Counted from the stretch's first letter, positions 52,380-62,041 are shown. The stretch is 64,000 nucleotides of DNA from Cupriavidus phytohabitans (GCF_000426345.1 NZ_AUFE01000033.1:1-64000), one strand, 5' to 3'. Notes: a model not told the origin generated them from the letters alone. Translations and numbers: made by a program.

Positions 52380-54170
52380 ATGGCCGAAACAAGCCACGTT
52401 CTCTACCACAGCGTCGTCGACAAGGACGGCGATCAATATGTCCAAACGGTTCTCACGCCGACAGAAGATCAGCGCGAAAAGATTGTATTGGCGAAGCCCT
52501 ACGTGATCCCCATCCTCTTTCTGCCCGGCATCATGGGAACCAATCTCCGGAAGAAAGAGGGGAAGGATATCGCATGGCAACCGCCCAACTTAGACCTGCG
52601 GGGAGCGGCAGACCTCATTTGCCAGCTGTTTAGCTACGTATTCAAGAATACGAAAGACCGAGCTGCCGATCTGGTGACGAGCACCGTCGAAGTCGACCCA
52701 AGCGGACCCATCGATGCGGGTAAGAGCGGCTTACCGAAGAATGTGCTGATCGCCCGCGGTTGGGGCGCATTGATGCGTTCCTCTTACCATCCCTTCATGG
52801 GCAAGCTGCAACATTCACTGAACTCGCTGGCCGAGTATGACTTCGAAATTTGCAAGGCCAACCTGAAGAACTGGGCAGAGGAGTTTGGGGAGGATGCGCC
52901 CACTAAATGGGGAGCCGAAGCTGGCGAGGCGCTGACCCGCGAGGAGATCCTCCACGCCGCCAACTATCAGTTCGACGTCTGGGCGGGCGGCTACAACTGG
53001 CTGGAGAGCAACCGGGACTCCGGCGCGGCCATCAAGGATCTGATCGAGAAAACGATCCTGCCCTACTACAACGAGGGCAAGTCGGTGATCGTCAAGGATA
53101 CGCCTGATGGCGAAGGCAACGATCAATGCAGCATCCGGCGCAGGAAGCCGCTTCGTGCGATGGCGGAGAAGGTAATTGTGATCACCCACTCCATGGGCGG
53201 GATGGTCAGTCGGGCACTAACCGAGATTCATCAGTGCGACAAGGTGATGGGCGTCTCGCACGGCGTACAGCCAGCCACAGGGGCGCCAGCCACGTACAAG
53301 CGTATGCGTTCTGGCTTCGAGAGTGTGGAGCAGCTATTCCTGGGGCGCAATGCTGCTGACGTTGTTGCCATCGTCTCGCAGGCGCCAGGCGCACTGGAGT
53401 TGTTGCCAACTGCCGACTACAACGATGGGAAGCCTTGGTTACGGGTGCGTGACAAAGGGACGGGCGTCGACATAGTGGACGCACTGCCTAGCAACAAAGA
53501 TCCATACAGCGAAATCTATCTCTCGCCCGAGTGGTATGGCTTGGTGCCGGACGCAAACCTAGGGCTGATGAATCCGGGAGGACAGAAACCAAAAACCCAG
53601 TCGGTCGATATCAAGCCCGATGATGGTTCACCTCGAACGACACTGAATGACACAGTGGCTCGCGTCCGGGAGTTCCATCAATCTATCGAACAGCGGTACA
53701 AAGATCCGACCTACGCTCACTACGGTGCGCAAGGAATGCGCGATCCCAATGGCCCGACCGGCGGACTGCTCAATACGGGGCTGGGGGCAGCAAAGGACCG
53801 AAACTCTTGGGGCGAGGTCGCCTGGGAAGGACAGGGAGTTGGATCCATCAGCCCAGACAAGCTTGCCATTGTTGCTGATGATGGCAACGGGACATTGCGG
53901 ACATCGGGCGGCATTCACCTGACGGTTGGCAAGCCCGATTGCCCTGGTGACGGCACAGTACCCAGCTACTCCGGTGCGGCGCCAGGTAAAGCAGGTATTG
54001 CAATATGCTTTGCGCATGGACAAGGCAATCCTGGTCAGCACAACACAGCGTTCGGCTATGAACACCAGGGCAGCTATGGGGACGAGCGTGCGCTTTACGC
54101 CACGATGTACGCCATCATCAAGATCGCCAAACAGGCCAATTGGCACGAGAACAAGAAGGAGTCAGCATGA
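52380..54170 (+). CDS. Probable T6SS lipase effector (Tle family, LCAT/PGAP1-like fold)
   Basis: A 596-residue alpha/beta hydrolase placed right after vgrG. The oxyanion region LFLPGIMGTNLRKKE (47-61) is typical of LCAT-like lipases. The nucleophile elbow is ITHSMGGMVSRA with S271. Likely triad partners are D524 in CPGDGTVPSYSG and H562 in YEHQGSYGDER. It has no signal peptide or membrane helix, as expected for a cargo delivered by VgrG. The next gene, overlapping by four bases, looks like a Tli4-type immunity protein, so this is most likely a Tle4-like phospholipase that attacks membranes of rival bacteria. Substrate (phospholipase A1/A2 or D) is unknown. Confidence 0.85.
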   Translation: MAETSHVLYHSVVDKDGDQYVQTVLTPTEDQREKIVLAKPYVIPILFLPGIMGTNLRKKEGKDIAWQPPNLDLRGAADLICQLFSYVFKNTKDRAADLVTSTVEVDPSGPIDAGKSGLPKNVLIARGWGALMRSSYHPFMGKLQHSLNSLAEYDFEICKANLKNWAEEFGEDAPTKWGAEAGEALTREEILHAANYQFDVWAGGYNWLESNRDSGAAIKDLIEKTILPYYNEGKSVIVKDTPDGEGNDQCSIRRRKPLRAMAEKVIVITHSMGGMVSRALTEIHQCDKVMGVSHGVQPATGAPATYKRMRSGFESVEQLFLGRNAADVVAIVSQAPGALELLPTADYNDGKPWLRVRDKGTGVDIVDALPSNKDPYSEIYLSPEWYGLVPDANLGLMNPGGQKPKTQSVDIKPDDGSPRTTLNDTVARVREFHQSIEQRYKDPTYAHYGAQGMRDPNGPTGGLLNTGLGAAKDRNSWGEVAWEGQGVGSISPDKLAIVADDGNGTLRTSGGIHLTVGKPDCPGDGTVPSYSGAAPGKAGIAICFAHGQGNPGQHNTAFGYEHQGSYGDERALYATMYAIIKIAKQANWHENKKESA

Positions 54171-55066
54171 AAGAAGGATGGAGAACGCGTGCCATCGGTC
54201 GCCACCTCGTGGACCTGCCAGGGGACGCGAAGACGATTGAGACATACGCGTACAACAAGGTGAAACTCGAACCGTTACCTGCCATCAAGAGCCAGTCCGA
54301 ACTCGGCAACTTACTTGCTCAAGAGGAGCAAGCGCTGCGCGCAACCAAACATATTAGTCACGGTAGTATGTTCATTGAGCGAGTGCCGCATGCCAACAAT
54401 TCTGTGACGCTGATCTCATGGAACCGGCCCACGGGGAACATTCTGTACCGATTTGACACTTATTTCATGGTGGGTTCAAGCGCATTGAAGTACTCGGGAG
54501 ATGTTGATCCCGATAGAAAGCAATCCGCATTGTCCGTTCGCAACGATATGTCGCGCGAGTGGAATGAGATTCAACCTGGGCGAGTGCCGGCAGGTATTGG
54601 CTATGTTGCGAATAACGCAATCCTGGTGGATAAAGATCTCAATCTGGAAAGCTGGAGCATGTTAATCCAGTTGGCAGGCAAACCCGATGTTTCGTTCCGG
54701 ATTACTTCGTACACTCAATACAAGGTGGAACCCGGACTGCGCGAACGCGCTGGCGGCGTTCTGGCCGGATTGCTGGGAGCAGTTGCGGGCGTCAGTCAGT
54801 TGCGCAACCGTGCACGCCCGGTCGGACCGATCGAAGCCGATGAAATCCTTGTGGCGGGTACGCAGGATGGCAAGCGGACCTATGGCTTCAAGTGGGAGGC
54901 GCCGGGTAAGACGGAATCGCTCGGAGAGCCCAATCTGAATGTGTCCCTGCGAGTTAGCGAAAGCGCTTACCTCACCAACAAGGAATCCTTTGCCAGCGAT
55001 GAAGAGGCGCTGGAATTGTGGGATGCCGTGGTGGACTCCATTCGCCTGCGTCCGGGGTCGGTATGA
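54167..55066 (+). CDS. Tli4-like T6SS immunity protein
   Basis: A 299-residue protein overlapping the effector stop codon (ATGA). The N-terminal TRAIGRHLVDLPGDAKTIE matches the C/VGR-x-LIDLP pattern of the Tli4 family, and the C-terminal GFKWEAPGKTESLGEPNL plus SFASDEEALELWDAVVDSIR fits the Tli4 C-terminal domain. It should bind and neutralise the lipase next door. No N-terminal signal peptide is visible, which is odd if the lipase acts in the periplasm. GC content is low for the window (about half in some 60-base lines). Confidence 0.8.
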   Translation: MKEGWRTRAIGRHLVDLPGDAKTIETYAYNKVKLEPLPAIKSQSELGNLLAQEEQALRATKHISHGSMFIERVPHANNSVTLISWNRPTGNILYRFDTYFMVGSSALKYSGDVDPDRKQSALSVRNDMSREWNEIQPGRVPAGIGYVANNAILVDKDLNLESWSMLIQLAGKPDVSFRITSYTQYKVEPGLRERAGGVLAGLLGAVAGVSQLRNRARPVGPIEADEILVAGTQDGKRTYGFKWEAPGKTESLGEPNLNVSLRVSESAYLTNKESFASDEEALELWDAVVDSIRLRPGSV

Positions 55067-55257
55067 AGAACCTGTCACGCCGCAGCGTACTACAGGCACT
55101 TGCAGTTGCGCCGGTCGCTATCCTGACCTGGCGCCCCTCTTTCGCGGCGCCACCCGCCCTGTCCGTCGAGGCAGCCATGCGCTACCTGTGCGAGGAAGTC
55201 TTTCCTTCGGCTCACCAGAGAGAGGCCTATCTGATCGGGGCACGGCATGGCTGTTGA
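55063..55257 (+). CDS. Small protein with twin-arginine-like signal (64 residues)
   Basis: Starts inside the immunity gene's stop codon (ATGA overlap). The N-terminus MKNLSRRSVLQALAVAPVAI is a Tat-type signal (SRRSVLQ) ending near SFAAPP. Only about 35 residues follow, ending AYLIGARHGC. Such a short mature part suggests either a real tiny exported peptide or the remnant of a longer protein whose 3' end was replaced by the next gene. The overlap layout on both sides favours translation. Function is unknown. Confidence 0.55.
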   Translation: MKNLSRRSVLQALAVAPVAILTWRPSFAAPPALSVEAAMRYLCEEVFPSAHQREAYLIGARHGC

Positions 55258-56506
55258 TTTCTCGCTTCTGCCGAAAGAGGAACCAGAACCCGACGATCCG
55301 CCATCGCGACCGGTCTGGATGGCCTTTTTCGTCGTCACGGCCCTGGGAGTCGCATTGGCAATTGTTTTGCTCTGGCCGAGACAATTGTCGACCCACACGT
55401 GGAAATTCTGGGCCAGCCTTATCCTCTTTCCCGTAGGGATTCCTGCGTGGATAGTACTGCGCAGATACAGCATTTGCGAAGGCCGCAGACTCGATGTTCT
55501 GATGGGCAATGAGGCGATCCGAAAGTACAACGAGCGCGTCCATGCCATAGCGGCACGCCCGCTCGCCATAGTCGGCACGGCCTTTCGATTCTCGTCGGAC
55601 CGAAAGGAAAATAATGCCACCGCTGTTCAGACCGGCGCCGTGAGGCTCGCCACTCAGGAGCCCATCGCCAGCGATGGCAATCCCATCAAGGCACGCTGGC
55701 TGACCGTACCTGGCGTGAAGCTTCGGCCTGGCGGAAAGGAGGCCGACGACGCCCGTCATCGCCAGCTGACACGGTGGTTGTATGAGCAGCTACTTGACGA
55801 CCTCGCCAATCGCATCCGACTGATACCCTCGAGGATCAATCTTGGTGTTTGCCTGTGGGTGTCCGGGCGCCTGACTCGCCATGAATATATGGCGCTCTGG
55901 CAGGAATGCTGGCGGGAACGGCACCAGCGAAAGATGCGCATCCTGGAACAAACCGAGCCTGCCGGTCTTGCTACGCTCGACAACTGGCTCGATCGGGTTG
56001 CTAGCGGCAGCATGCTCGAAGCAAAGCTTATTGTCGCCATTCACTTGTATCCGTTACTGAGCGATACACCGCCCGTTGGCGCGGCAGAAGCTGGCGTTGC
56101 TCTCCTTCTCATGCCAGGCGAATTGGCGCGCCAGCATGCTGTGGTGCATGAGGCAACCGTGTCTCGCCCGGTACGGGGTCCGCTGGACCAGTCGAACGGT
56201 GCCTTGCCGCATGCCTTGGCATGGGGAGCAGTCACTGCAGCGGAGATTGCCGCCAGTTGGCAGACCGGGCTAGGTCCGGTGCAGACTGGTGTCTTGTGCG
56301 AGGCTGCAGTACGACTGGGGCTGAACACGCAGTCAACGGACCTTGACCAGACCGTTGGGCATGCAGCCACTGCTGCGCCGTGGCTTGCAATTGCCTGCGC
56401 CGCTGAGGCGCCGTCCGCTTCAATGCAAAGTCAAATTGTCTTTGCGGGCCTACCTGACGGCGCGGATGTTGCGGTTGTGCGGTGGGTAGAAAGAGATCCA
56501 GTCTAA
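55247..56506 (+). CDS. T6SS-linked membrane protein of unknown function
   Basis: A 419-residue protein that I do not recognise. It begins MAVDFSLLPKEEPEPDDPPS, then has two membrane helices close together (about 25-43 AFFVVTALGVALAIVLLWP and 53-68 FWASLILFPVGIPAWIVL). The rest looks soluble and cytoplasmic, with TRWLYEQLLDDLANRIRLIP and ALAWGAVTAAEIAASWQTG. It overlaps the small Tat-like gene and precedes PAAR. The position in the effector cassette suggests a role in assembly, effector loading or accessory immunity; this is inference. Confidence 0.75.
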   Translation: MAVDFSLLPKEEPEPDDPPSRPVWMAFFVVTALGVALAIVLLWPRQLSTHTWKFWASLILFPVGIPAWIVLRRYSICEGRRLDVLMGNEAIRKYNERVHAIAARPLAIVGTAFRFSSDRKENNATAVQTGAVRLATQEPIASDGNPIKARWLTVPGVKLRPGGKEADDARHRQLTRWLYEQLLDDLANRIRLIPSRINLGVCLWVSGRLTRHEYMALWQECWRERHQRKMRILEQTEPAGLATLDNWLDRVASGSMLEAKLIVAIHLYPLLSDTPPVGAAEAGVALLLMPGELARQHAVVHEATVSRPVRGPLDQSNGALPHALAWGAVTAAEIAASWQTGLGPVQTGVLCEAAVRLGLNTQSTDLDQTVGHAATAAPWLAIACAAEAPSASMQSQIVFAGLPDGADVAVVRWVERDPV

Positions 56507-56581
56507 GCGAACTGCATCAATTGAACCTGGAGATTTCCGGCAAGCTGCTCGGCGGGACGTACGGAAAACAAGGAGCGATCT

Positions 56582-56872
56582 ATGGCACGACGTTACGACA
56601 TCACGAAAGGGGATCTGACCACGGCCGGCGGCGTTGTCGCTGGAGGGGATGGGAGCGATCTTCTGGCTGGGCGAGAGCAGGCCTATGAAGGTGACCCCGT
56701 TTGGTGTCCGGTCTGCAAGACGATGGGCAGAATTGTTTGTACCGGGCCTCGCCTGTCGATGCAGGGGCCTGACGGGCGGGAAGCGGCGTTAAGCGATGAC
56801 CTGTGTGTCTGCCGGTGTCACCCAAGCCCTCGCCTGGTCCCCACACAGCACACCTCCTATATGGACATTTGA
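56582..56872 (+). CDS. PAAR domain spike-tip protein
   Basis: A 96-residue protein that should cap the VgrG spike with a Zn-binding cone. It has the start RRYDITKGDLTTAGGVVAGG and the Cys/His set VWCPVCKTMGRIVCTG and LCVCRCHPSPR. It lacks an effector domain, so it is a plain tip. Its start has AGGAG seven bases upstream. It lies 79 bases before tssM. Confidence 0.85.
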   Translation: MARRYDITKGDLTTAGGVVAGGDGSDLLAGREQAYEGDPVWCPVCKTMGRIVCTGPRLSMQGPDGREAALSDDLCVCRCHPSPRLVPTQHTSYMDI

Positions 56873-56950
56873 TTGACGGAGGTGGAATCCCATGGTTGCT
56901 GCTGCCGCAATTCATGCGAGACGCCGATTGCTATTTGAAGTCTAAGTGCC

Positions 56951-59900
56951 ATGAAGAAGCTGCGGATAGATTTGCTTTCCCTCCTTGTGCTAGCCCTGAT
57001 GATCGCTGGCGCTATCGTGATATGGGGGGACTGGCTTGGCATCAAGACTCCAGACGCACGGAGTCTCTGGCTATCCTTGCTGGCTATCGGCACCCTTGTT
57101 CTTGCGGTGATTTTTTCATTCGATCGCGTGGGCCGTTGGTGGGATGCGGCGCGCGCGCTGAGTATGTGGCTACGTCAGCGTGAGCCTGAGCTAGCTGGCA
57201 CCACGCAGGCAAGCCTGCTAGCGCCCCCCGCTGCACAGCACTCACGCAATGACTTTGACACGCTACGTTTCGAGTTGCAACGTCGGCACGGCCTGCGCTG
57301 GCGGTACCGTCTGCCCTGGCTCCTGTTGATAGGCGACGACGACGCCATTGCCCGACTGGTGCCTGAAATCAATGAACAAGGTTGGCTGGTGACCGCGGAT
57401 GCGGTCCTACTGTCGAGCAAGTGCAGCAATGACGGTCAGCCGGACGCTTCCTGGCTCAAGCAACTGTACAGGCTGCGGCGCCGTCGCCCAATCGAAGCGA
57501 TTGTGCTAATGCAGGGAGAGCAGACAGTGCCACCCAGGGAGCACCATGGCCCAAGAGCCGTCGCGACCCGTCTGGCGCGGATCACTGAGGCTTTGCGCTG
57601 GTCCGCCCCCATTTACTTGCTCGAAGTTGGACCGACCAGCTCGCCATCCGCCTGGGATGCGCCAATCATTGCTTGCGAGGTGCCTCGGCAAGCCAGCGCT
57701 ACTGCAATAGAGGGTGCGCTGCAAGACCTGCGGTATCAGCTATCGCACCGCAGTCTGGCGCAACTGCCCCAGAATGGCGCAGAACGCTATCTAGGCAAAC
57801 TTTCCCAACGGCTGGACAGCCGGGGCAAGGCGCTGGCTGATTGGTTGGCCGTTCTGGCAGGTGACGCACATCGACGGCTGCCTATCCGTGGTATCGCCTT
57901 TGCCCCCTGTGCTGCGCCGATACAAGCCAATGGGCCTGCCAGCCAAGGCGCCGACTTGCCGCTCTGGCAATACCTGGGGCAAGCGGCACAACGTCAGCCT
58001 GGACGAGGGACTGGATGGCATCCGCTAACCCTCAGCGCTGGTCTGGCGCTGGTCGCCCTTGGCCTGTGGATCGCAGGCATGCTGGTATCGGGTCTGCAGA
58101 ATGGGCGTGACATCCGTATGGCCCAACAAGCGGTGCGGGACATCCAGTCGGCCCCCAATGCCGCCGTGCAGCTGAAGGCCCTCGATACCCTGCAGCAGCA
58201 GATCCAACGCTATGAGTACCGCGTCCTGCACCACGCACCGCTGTCCACGCGCTTCGGCCTGAACCACGATGCCGATGTGCTGGCCGCCTTGTGGAAACCT
58301 TATGCCAAGGCCAGCCGCGACATCCTGGTCGCGCCTGCGGCTCAGGACCTGGAAGCCGCGCTGGTCGACCTGTCTCAACTGCAAGCCGGCGGAATCAGCG
58401 AGGAAGCCAGCAAGTGGGCGCTGGCGGGGCACAACACCCTGAAGGCTTATCTCATGCTCGCCCAACCCGAGCGCGCGGACGCTCCGTTCCTTGCGCAGCA
58501 GTTGGCGCAGCACTGGCCGACCGACGCGCGGATCACGCCCGGCGAGAAGCAGGACATGGCCGAGCGGCTGTTCAAGTTCTACGCCGAACACCTGAAGGCC
58601 AACCCGGCCTGGCGCATCGAGCCGCGCCCGGAGCTGATCGCGGGGGCGCGTCAGACGCTGGTGGAGGTAATCGGGGAACGCAACGCGCAGGACACGGTTT
58701 ATCAGGGCATCCTCGACGGTGCCGGCAGCAAGTACCCCGACCAGACGCTGGCCTCGCTGACGGCCGGCACGGACCCGCGCGGGCTGCTGCGAGCTTCGGC
58801 CATCGTGCCCGGCGTCTTCACCCGCCAGGCCTATGAGGGCTACGTGGCGGCGGCCATCGAGGAAGCCGCCAAGCGCAAGCAGGTCGCCAGCGACTGGGTG
58901 CTGGCAGGCGGCAAGCCATCGCCGTTAGCGGCCGATAAAGGTTCCGGCAAGGATCTCCAGTCCGCCTTGACCGAGCAGTACTTTGCCGAATACGCCGAGC
59001 ACTGGCAGCAGTTCATGAACAGCGCCCAATGGGAGCCCGCGCCGACGCTGCCCGCCGCGGTCGACCAGCTCAAGCTGATGGCCGATGCCAGGCAGTCGCC
59101 GGTGATCGCGCTGATGAAGTCACTCGAGTACCAGGGCGGCGCCGGTGCCCGCAAGGATTCCCTGTCCGACACACTGGTGAACAAGGCCAGGGACTTGATC
59201 GGCAAGAAGACCGAGACGCCGGAAGTCGCCAGGACCGATCCGGCCGGTCCGCTCGGCGTGGCGTTCGGTCCGGTGCTGCGGCTGGTCGGCCAGGCCGGCC
59301 AGGGGCAACCGGGAGGCAATGGCGACCTGAGCCTGCAGCGCTTCCTGGACCGGGCCACGGCCCTGCGGTTGCGCCTGCAGCAGATTAGCAGCAGCGGCGA
59401 TGGCGATGCCCAGGCACGGCAGATGGCGCAGGCACTCTTCCAGGGCAAGGGCTCGGAGTTGGCCGACACCCAGGCCTATGCGCAGTTGATCGCGGCCAGC
59501 CTGGGCACGCAGTGGGCGGGCATGGGCGAGACGCTGTTCGTGCGCCCCATTGCGCAAGCAACCCAGACGGTGTTGGTTCCGGCCCAGGCGAGCCTGAACG
59601 AGGCCTGGCGCGAGAGCATTGCCATGGCATGGGGCAGATCGTTTGCCGGACGCTATCCGTTTGCCGATACCGCCAATGACGCCTCGCTGCCGGAACTGGC
59701 GCGCTTCCTGCGGCCACAGAGCGGCTTGATCAGCGCCTTCCTGGCAACGAACCTTGCCGGCGTGCTCGAACTCCAGGGCGACCAATGGGTGCCGTCGGCA
59801 AACGGCGCACAGGCCTTGACCTTTGATCCGGCCTTCCTCCAGGCGATCAACAGCCTGCAGCGTATTGCCGCCCACCTGCTGGCGCAGGGTGAGCCTTCAT

Positions 59901-60454
59901 ACCGATTCGAACTCAGGCCGATTCCCACTCCTGGGCTGACTGACACGCTGCTGACCGTGGACAACCAGAAGCTGCACTACTTCAACCAGCGCGAGTCCTG
60001 GCAGTCCATGATCTGGCCGGTCAACAACCTGCAGGATCCTGGCACCTGCCTGCAATGGCAGACGGATAAGGCAGGCACCAGCAAGAACTATGAATTCATC
60101 GGACGCTGGGGTCTGGTGCGCATGCTCGAGCGTGCGCGCATCGTGCCGGTCGACAGCGCCACGTTCCAGCTGACCTGGCAGGCAAGCCCCGACACGAGGG
60201 AGCGGAAATCGACCAGAGGCGAGACTGCTTCCGAAGGAGATGCCTCCAACCTCGCCAATTCCGACAGCCTGAACGCCCGCGGTGCGAAGGCATCCGCGCC
60301 AGTCGAGATGACGTACCCGATCAGCTACCAACTGCGCACCGAAGTTGGCCAGGGTCCGCTGGAGTTGCTGGGGCTGCGCGGATTTGTGCTCCCCTCGCGG
60401 ATCTTCACGGGCAAGGAACCGGCAACCCGCCTGGCGCCCGTTTCGCGCAAATAG
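56951..60454 (+). CDS. tssM: T6SS membrane complex protein TssM (IcmF), no P-loop visible
   Basis: Central channel protein of 1167 residues. It has two N-terminal membrane helices (LLSLLVLALMIAGAIVIWG and WLSLLAIGTLVLAVIFSFD), a cytoplasmic domain, a third helix near 360-380 (LTLSAGLALVALGLWIAGML) and a long periplasmic part ending LLGLRGFVLPSRIF. Most TssM proteins carry a Walker A motif after RLPWYLLIG; here the matching stretch reads RLPWLLLIGDDDAIARL (120-136), so nucleotide binding is unlikely. TssM proteins without a functional P-loop are known in some systems. Composition changes near 58000: the N-terminal third is less GC-rich than the rest. Confidence 0.93.
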   Translation: MKKLRIDLLSLLVLALMIAGAIVIWGDWLGIKTPDARSLWLSLLAIGTLVLAVIFSFDRVGRWWDAARALSMWLRQREPELAGTTQASLLAPPAAQHSRNDFDTLRFELQRRHGLRWRYRLPWLLLIGDDDAIARLVPEINEQGWLVTADAVLLSSKCSNDGQPDASWLKQLYRLRRRRPIEAIVLMQGEQTVPPREHHGPRAVATRLARITEALRWSAPIYLLEVGPTSSPSAWDAPIIACEVPRQASATAIEGALQDLRYQLSHRSLAQLPQNGAERYLGKLSQRLDSRGKALADWLAVLAGDAHRRLPIRGIAFAPCAAPIQANGPASQGADLPLWQYLGQAAQRQPGRGTGWHPLTLSAGLALVALGLWIAGMLVSGLQNGRDIRMAQQAVRDIQSAPNAAVQLKALDTLQQQIQRYEYRVLHHAPLSTRFGLNHDADVLAALWKPYAKASRDILVAPAAQDLEAALVDLSQLQAGGISEEASKWALAGHNTLKAYLMLAQPERADAPFLAQQLAQHWPTDARITPGEKQDMAERLFKFYAEHLKANPAWRIEPRPELIAGARQTLVEVIGERNAQDTVYQGILDGAGSKYPDQTLASLTAGTDPRGLLRASAIVPGVFTRQAYEGYVAAAIEEAAKRKQVASDWVLAGGKPSPLAADKGSGKDLQSALTEQYFAEYAEHWQQFMNSAQWEPAPTLPAAVDQLKLMADARQSPVIALMKSLEYQGGAGARKDSLSDTLVNKARDLIGKKTETPEVARTDPAGPLGVAFGPVLRLVGQAGQGQPGGNGDLSLQRFLDRATALRLRLQQISSSGDGDAQARQMAQALFQGKGSELADTQAYAQLIAASLGTQWAGMGETLFVRPIAQATQTVLVPAQASLNEAWRESIAMAWGRSFAGRYPFADTANDASLPELARFLRPQSGLISAFLATNLAGVLELQGDQWVPSANGAQALTFDPAFLQAINSLQRIAAHLLAQGEPSYRFELRPIPTPGLTDTLLTVDNQKLHYFNQRESWQSMIWPVNNLQDPGTCLQWQTDKAGTSKNYEFIGRWGLVRMLERARIVPVDSATFQLTWQASPDTRERKSTRGETASEGDASNLANSDSLNARGAKASAPVEMTYPISYQLRTEVGQGPLELLGLRGFVLPSRIFTGKEPATRLAPVSRK

Positions 60455-60463
60455 AAGACCACC

Positions 60464-62041
60464 ATGTTCAACCATCTCCTCAATGCGCTGTTTGGCTCGC
60501 GCGCGCCCACGGATCTTGCACGCTCCACGCAGGCGCGCTGGGAGCCATGGCTGCAGCCGATCCGCCCCGATGCCCCGGTTGGAGACGACCCCGGCTACGA
60601 CGACGACTTTCTCGCCATCAAGGAAGAGGTCGCCAAGCTGTCGGACATCAACGAGACCTTGATCATCGAATCGGCGGAGCAGCTGCTCAAGGTCAGCGCC
60701 AAGGATGTTCGCCTGGCCGTCTACTACGTCTACGGACGCATGCGCCGTGATGGCGCCGAAGGTGTGGCCGCTGGCTTCGAGATGCTGTCCGCGCTGATCG
60801 ACCGCTTTGGCGAACAGTTGCTGCCCACCCGCACGGAAAGCCGCAAGGCCGCGCTCGAATGGCTGGCCGGCGCGACCTTCGCAGACCGGCTTGAGCGCGT
60901 GCACGGCCTCTCTGGCGCCCATCTGGAGCGAACCCTCTCGGCGTTGGCGCTGATCCTCGAACATACCGCGCAGTGGCCGGAAGCCACGCGCCCGGCGCTG
61001 GACGCCTTGTTCCGCCGATTCGAAGGCCGGGTCGAATCGCCAATGGCGGCTGATGGCGGCGAGCCTGGTGAGCCTCCGCGGCCATCCCAGCCATCTGCTG
61101 CATTGGCAACCGGCGAAGTGGCGTCCACGCGGGATCTGCTGGACCGGGCCCGCCAAATGGCGCAGTTCCTTCGGGAACAGCCCGAGGGCTATCTCGCTGC
61201 CTACAGGCTGATGCGCTGTGTGCGCTGGGATACGCTGACCGAGGTTCCGCCGCACGAAGCCAGCGGCAAGACGCGCCTGGTGGCGCCTCGCGCCGAACTG
61301 CGTGCCCAGCTCAAACGCCTGGCACTGCAGAAGCAGTGGCCGGAGTTGCTAGACCGCGTGGAGCAGGCTTTCGCCGAGGGCGCCAATCATTTCTGGCTGG
61401 ATCTGCAGTACTACGCGTTCACCGCGCAGGACCAGGCTGGCGGCCAGTACGCGCGCGTGCGCGACCTGCTGGCAACGGATTGCGCATTGATGCTGGAGCG
61501 CCTGCCCGGCGTGGATCAGCTCGCCTTTGCCGATGGCACGCCATTCGCGGATGACGCCACGCTGGAATGGATCGCCCGCCACGCCACCGTGCGCGACATC
61601 GAGCGTGGCGAGCCTGTGGTGCCGGTCTCGGCTGCCTCCGCCGGCAGCACCGACTGGGCGGAAACGGAGGCCCAGGCAGCAGACCTCGCCGCGCAGGAGA
61701 GCCTTGACGCCGCGTTCGCCTGGCTGCAAGGCCTGCCCGTGCCGGACGGCGAGCGCAGCCGCTTTGTTCGGCAACTGGTGATGGCGCGTGTCGCGGAGCG
61801 GGCCGACCGCGCCGACACGGCCCTGCACCTGCTGTCTGCCCTTGACCTGGCCGTCCAGCGCTATGAGCTGGCCGTCTGGGAGCCCTCCCTCGCCTTCGAG
61901 GCGAAGCAACACCTGGTGCGCCTGCTGAAGGCCCGCATGACGCGCAAGGACGCCGACAAGCCCGCCATGGTGCAACGTATCGACACCCTGGTGGGAGAGT
62001 TGACCGCCATTGACCCGGCCCGAGCCGTCGCCATGGCCTGA
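60464..62041 (+). CDS. tssA: T6SS cap/assembly protein TssA (ImpA)
   Basis: Coordinates tail tube and sheath polymerisation. The 525-residue protein has the N-terminal ImpA_N domain (PIRPDAPVGDDPGYDDDFLA, KLSDINETLIIESAEQLLKV) and a VasJ-type C-terminus (DWAETEAQAADLAAQESLDA, KQHLVRLLKARMTRKD). Its start follows the tssM stop by nine bases. The linker (about 195-225) is Pro/Gly-rich. Confidence 0.93.
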   Translation: MFNHLLNALFGSRAPTDLARSTQARWEPWLQPIRPDAPVGDDPGYDDDFLAIKEEVAKLSDINETLIIESAEQLLKVSAKDVRLAVYYVYGRMRRDGAEGVAAGFEMLSALIDRFGEQLLPTRTESRKAALEWLAGATFADRLERVHGLSGAHLERTLSALALILEHTAQWPEATRPALDALFRRFEGRVESPMAADGGEPGEPPRPSQPSAALATGEVASTRDLLDRARQMAQFLREQPEGYLAAYRLMRCVRWDTLTEVPPHEASGKTRLVAPRAELRAQLKRLALQKQWPELLDRVEQAFAEGANHFWLDLQYYAFTAQDQAGGQYARVRDLLATDCALMLERLPGVDQLAFADGTPFADDATLEWIARHATVRDIERGEPVVPVSAASAGSTDWAETEAQAADLAAQESLDAAFAWLQGLPVPDGERSRFVRQLVMARVAERADRADTALHLLSALDLAVQRYELAVWEPSLAFEAKQHLVRLLKARMTRKDADKPAMVQRIDTLVGELTAIDPARAVAMA

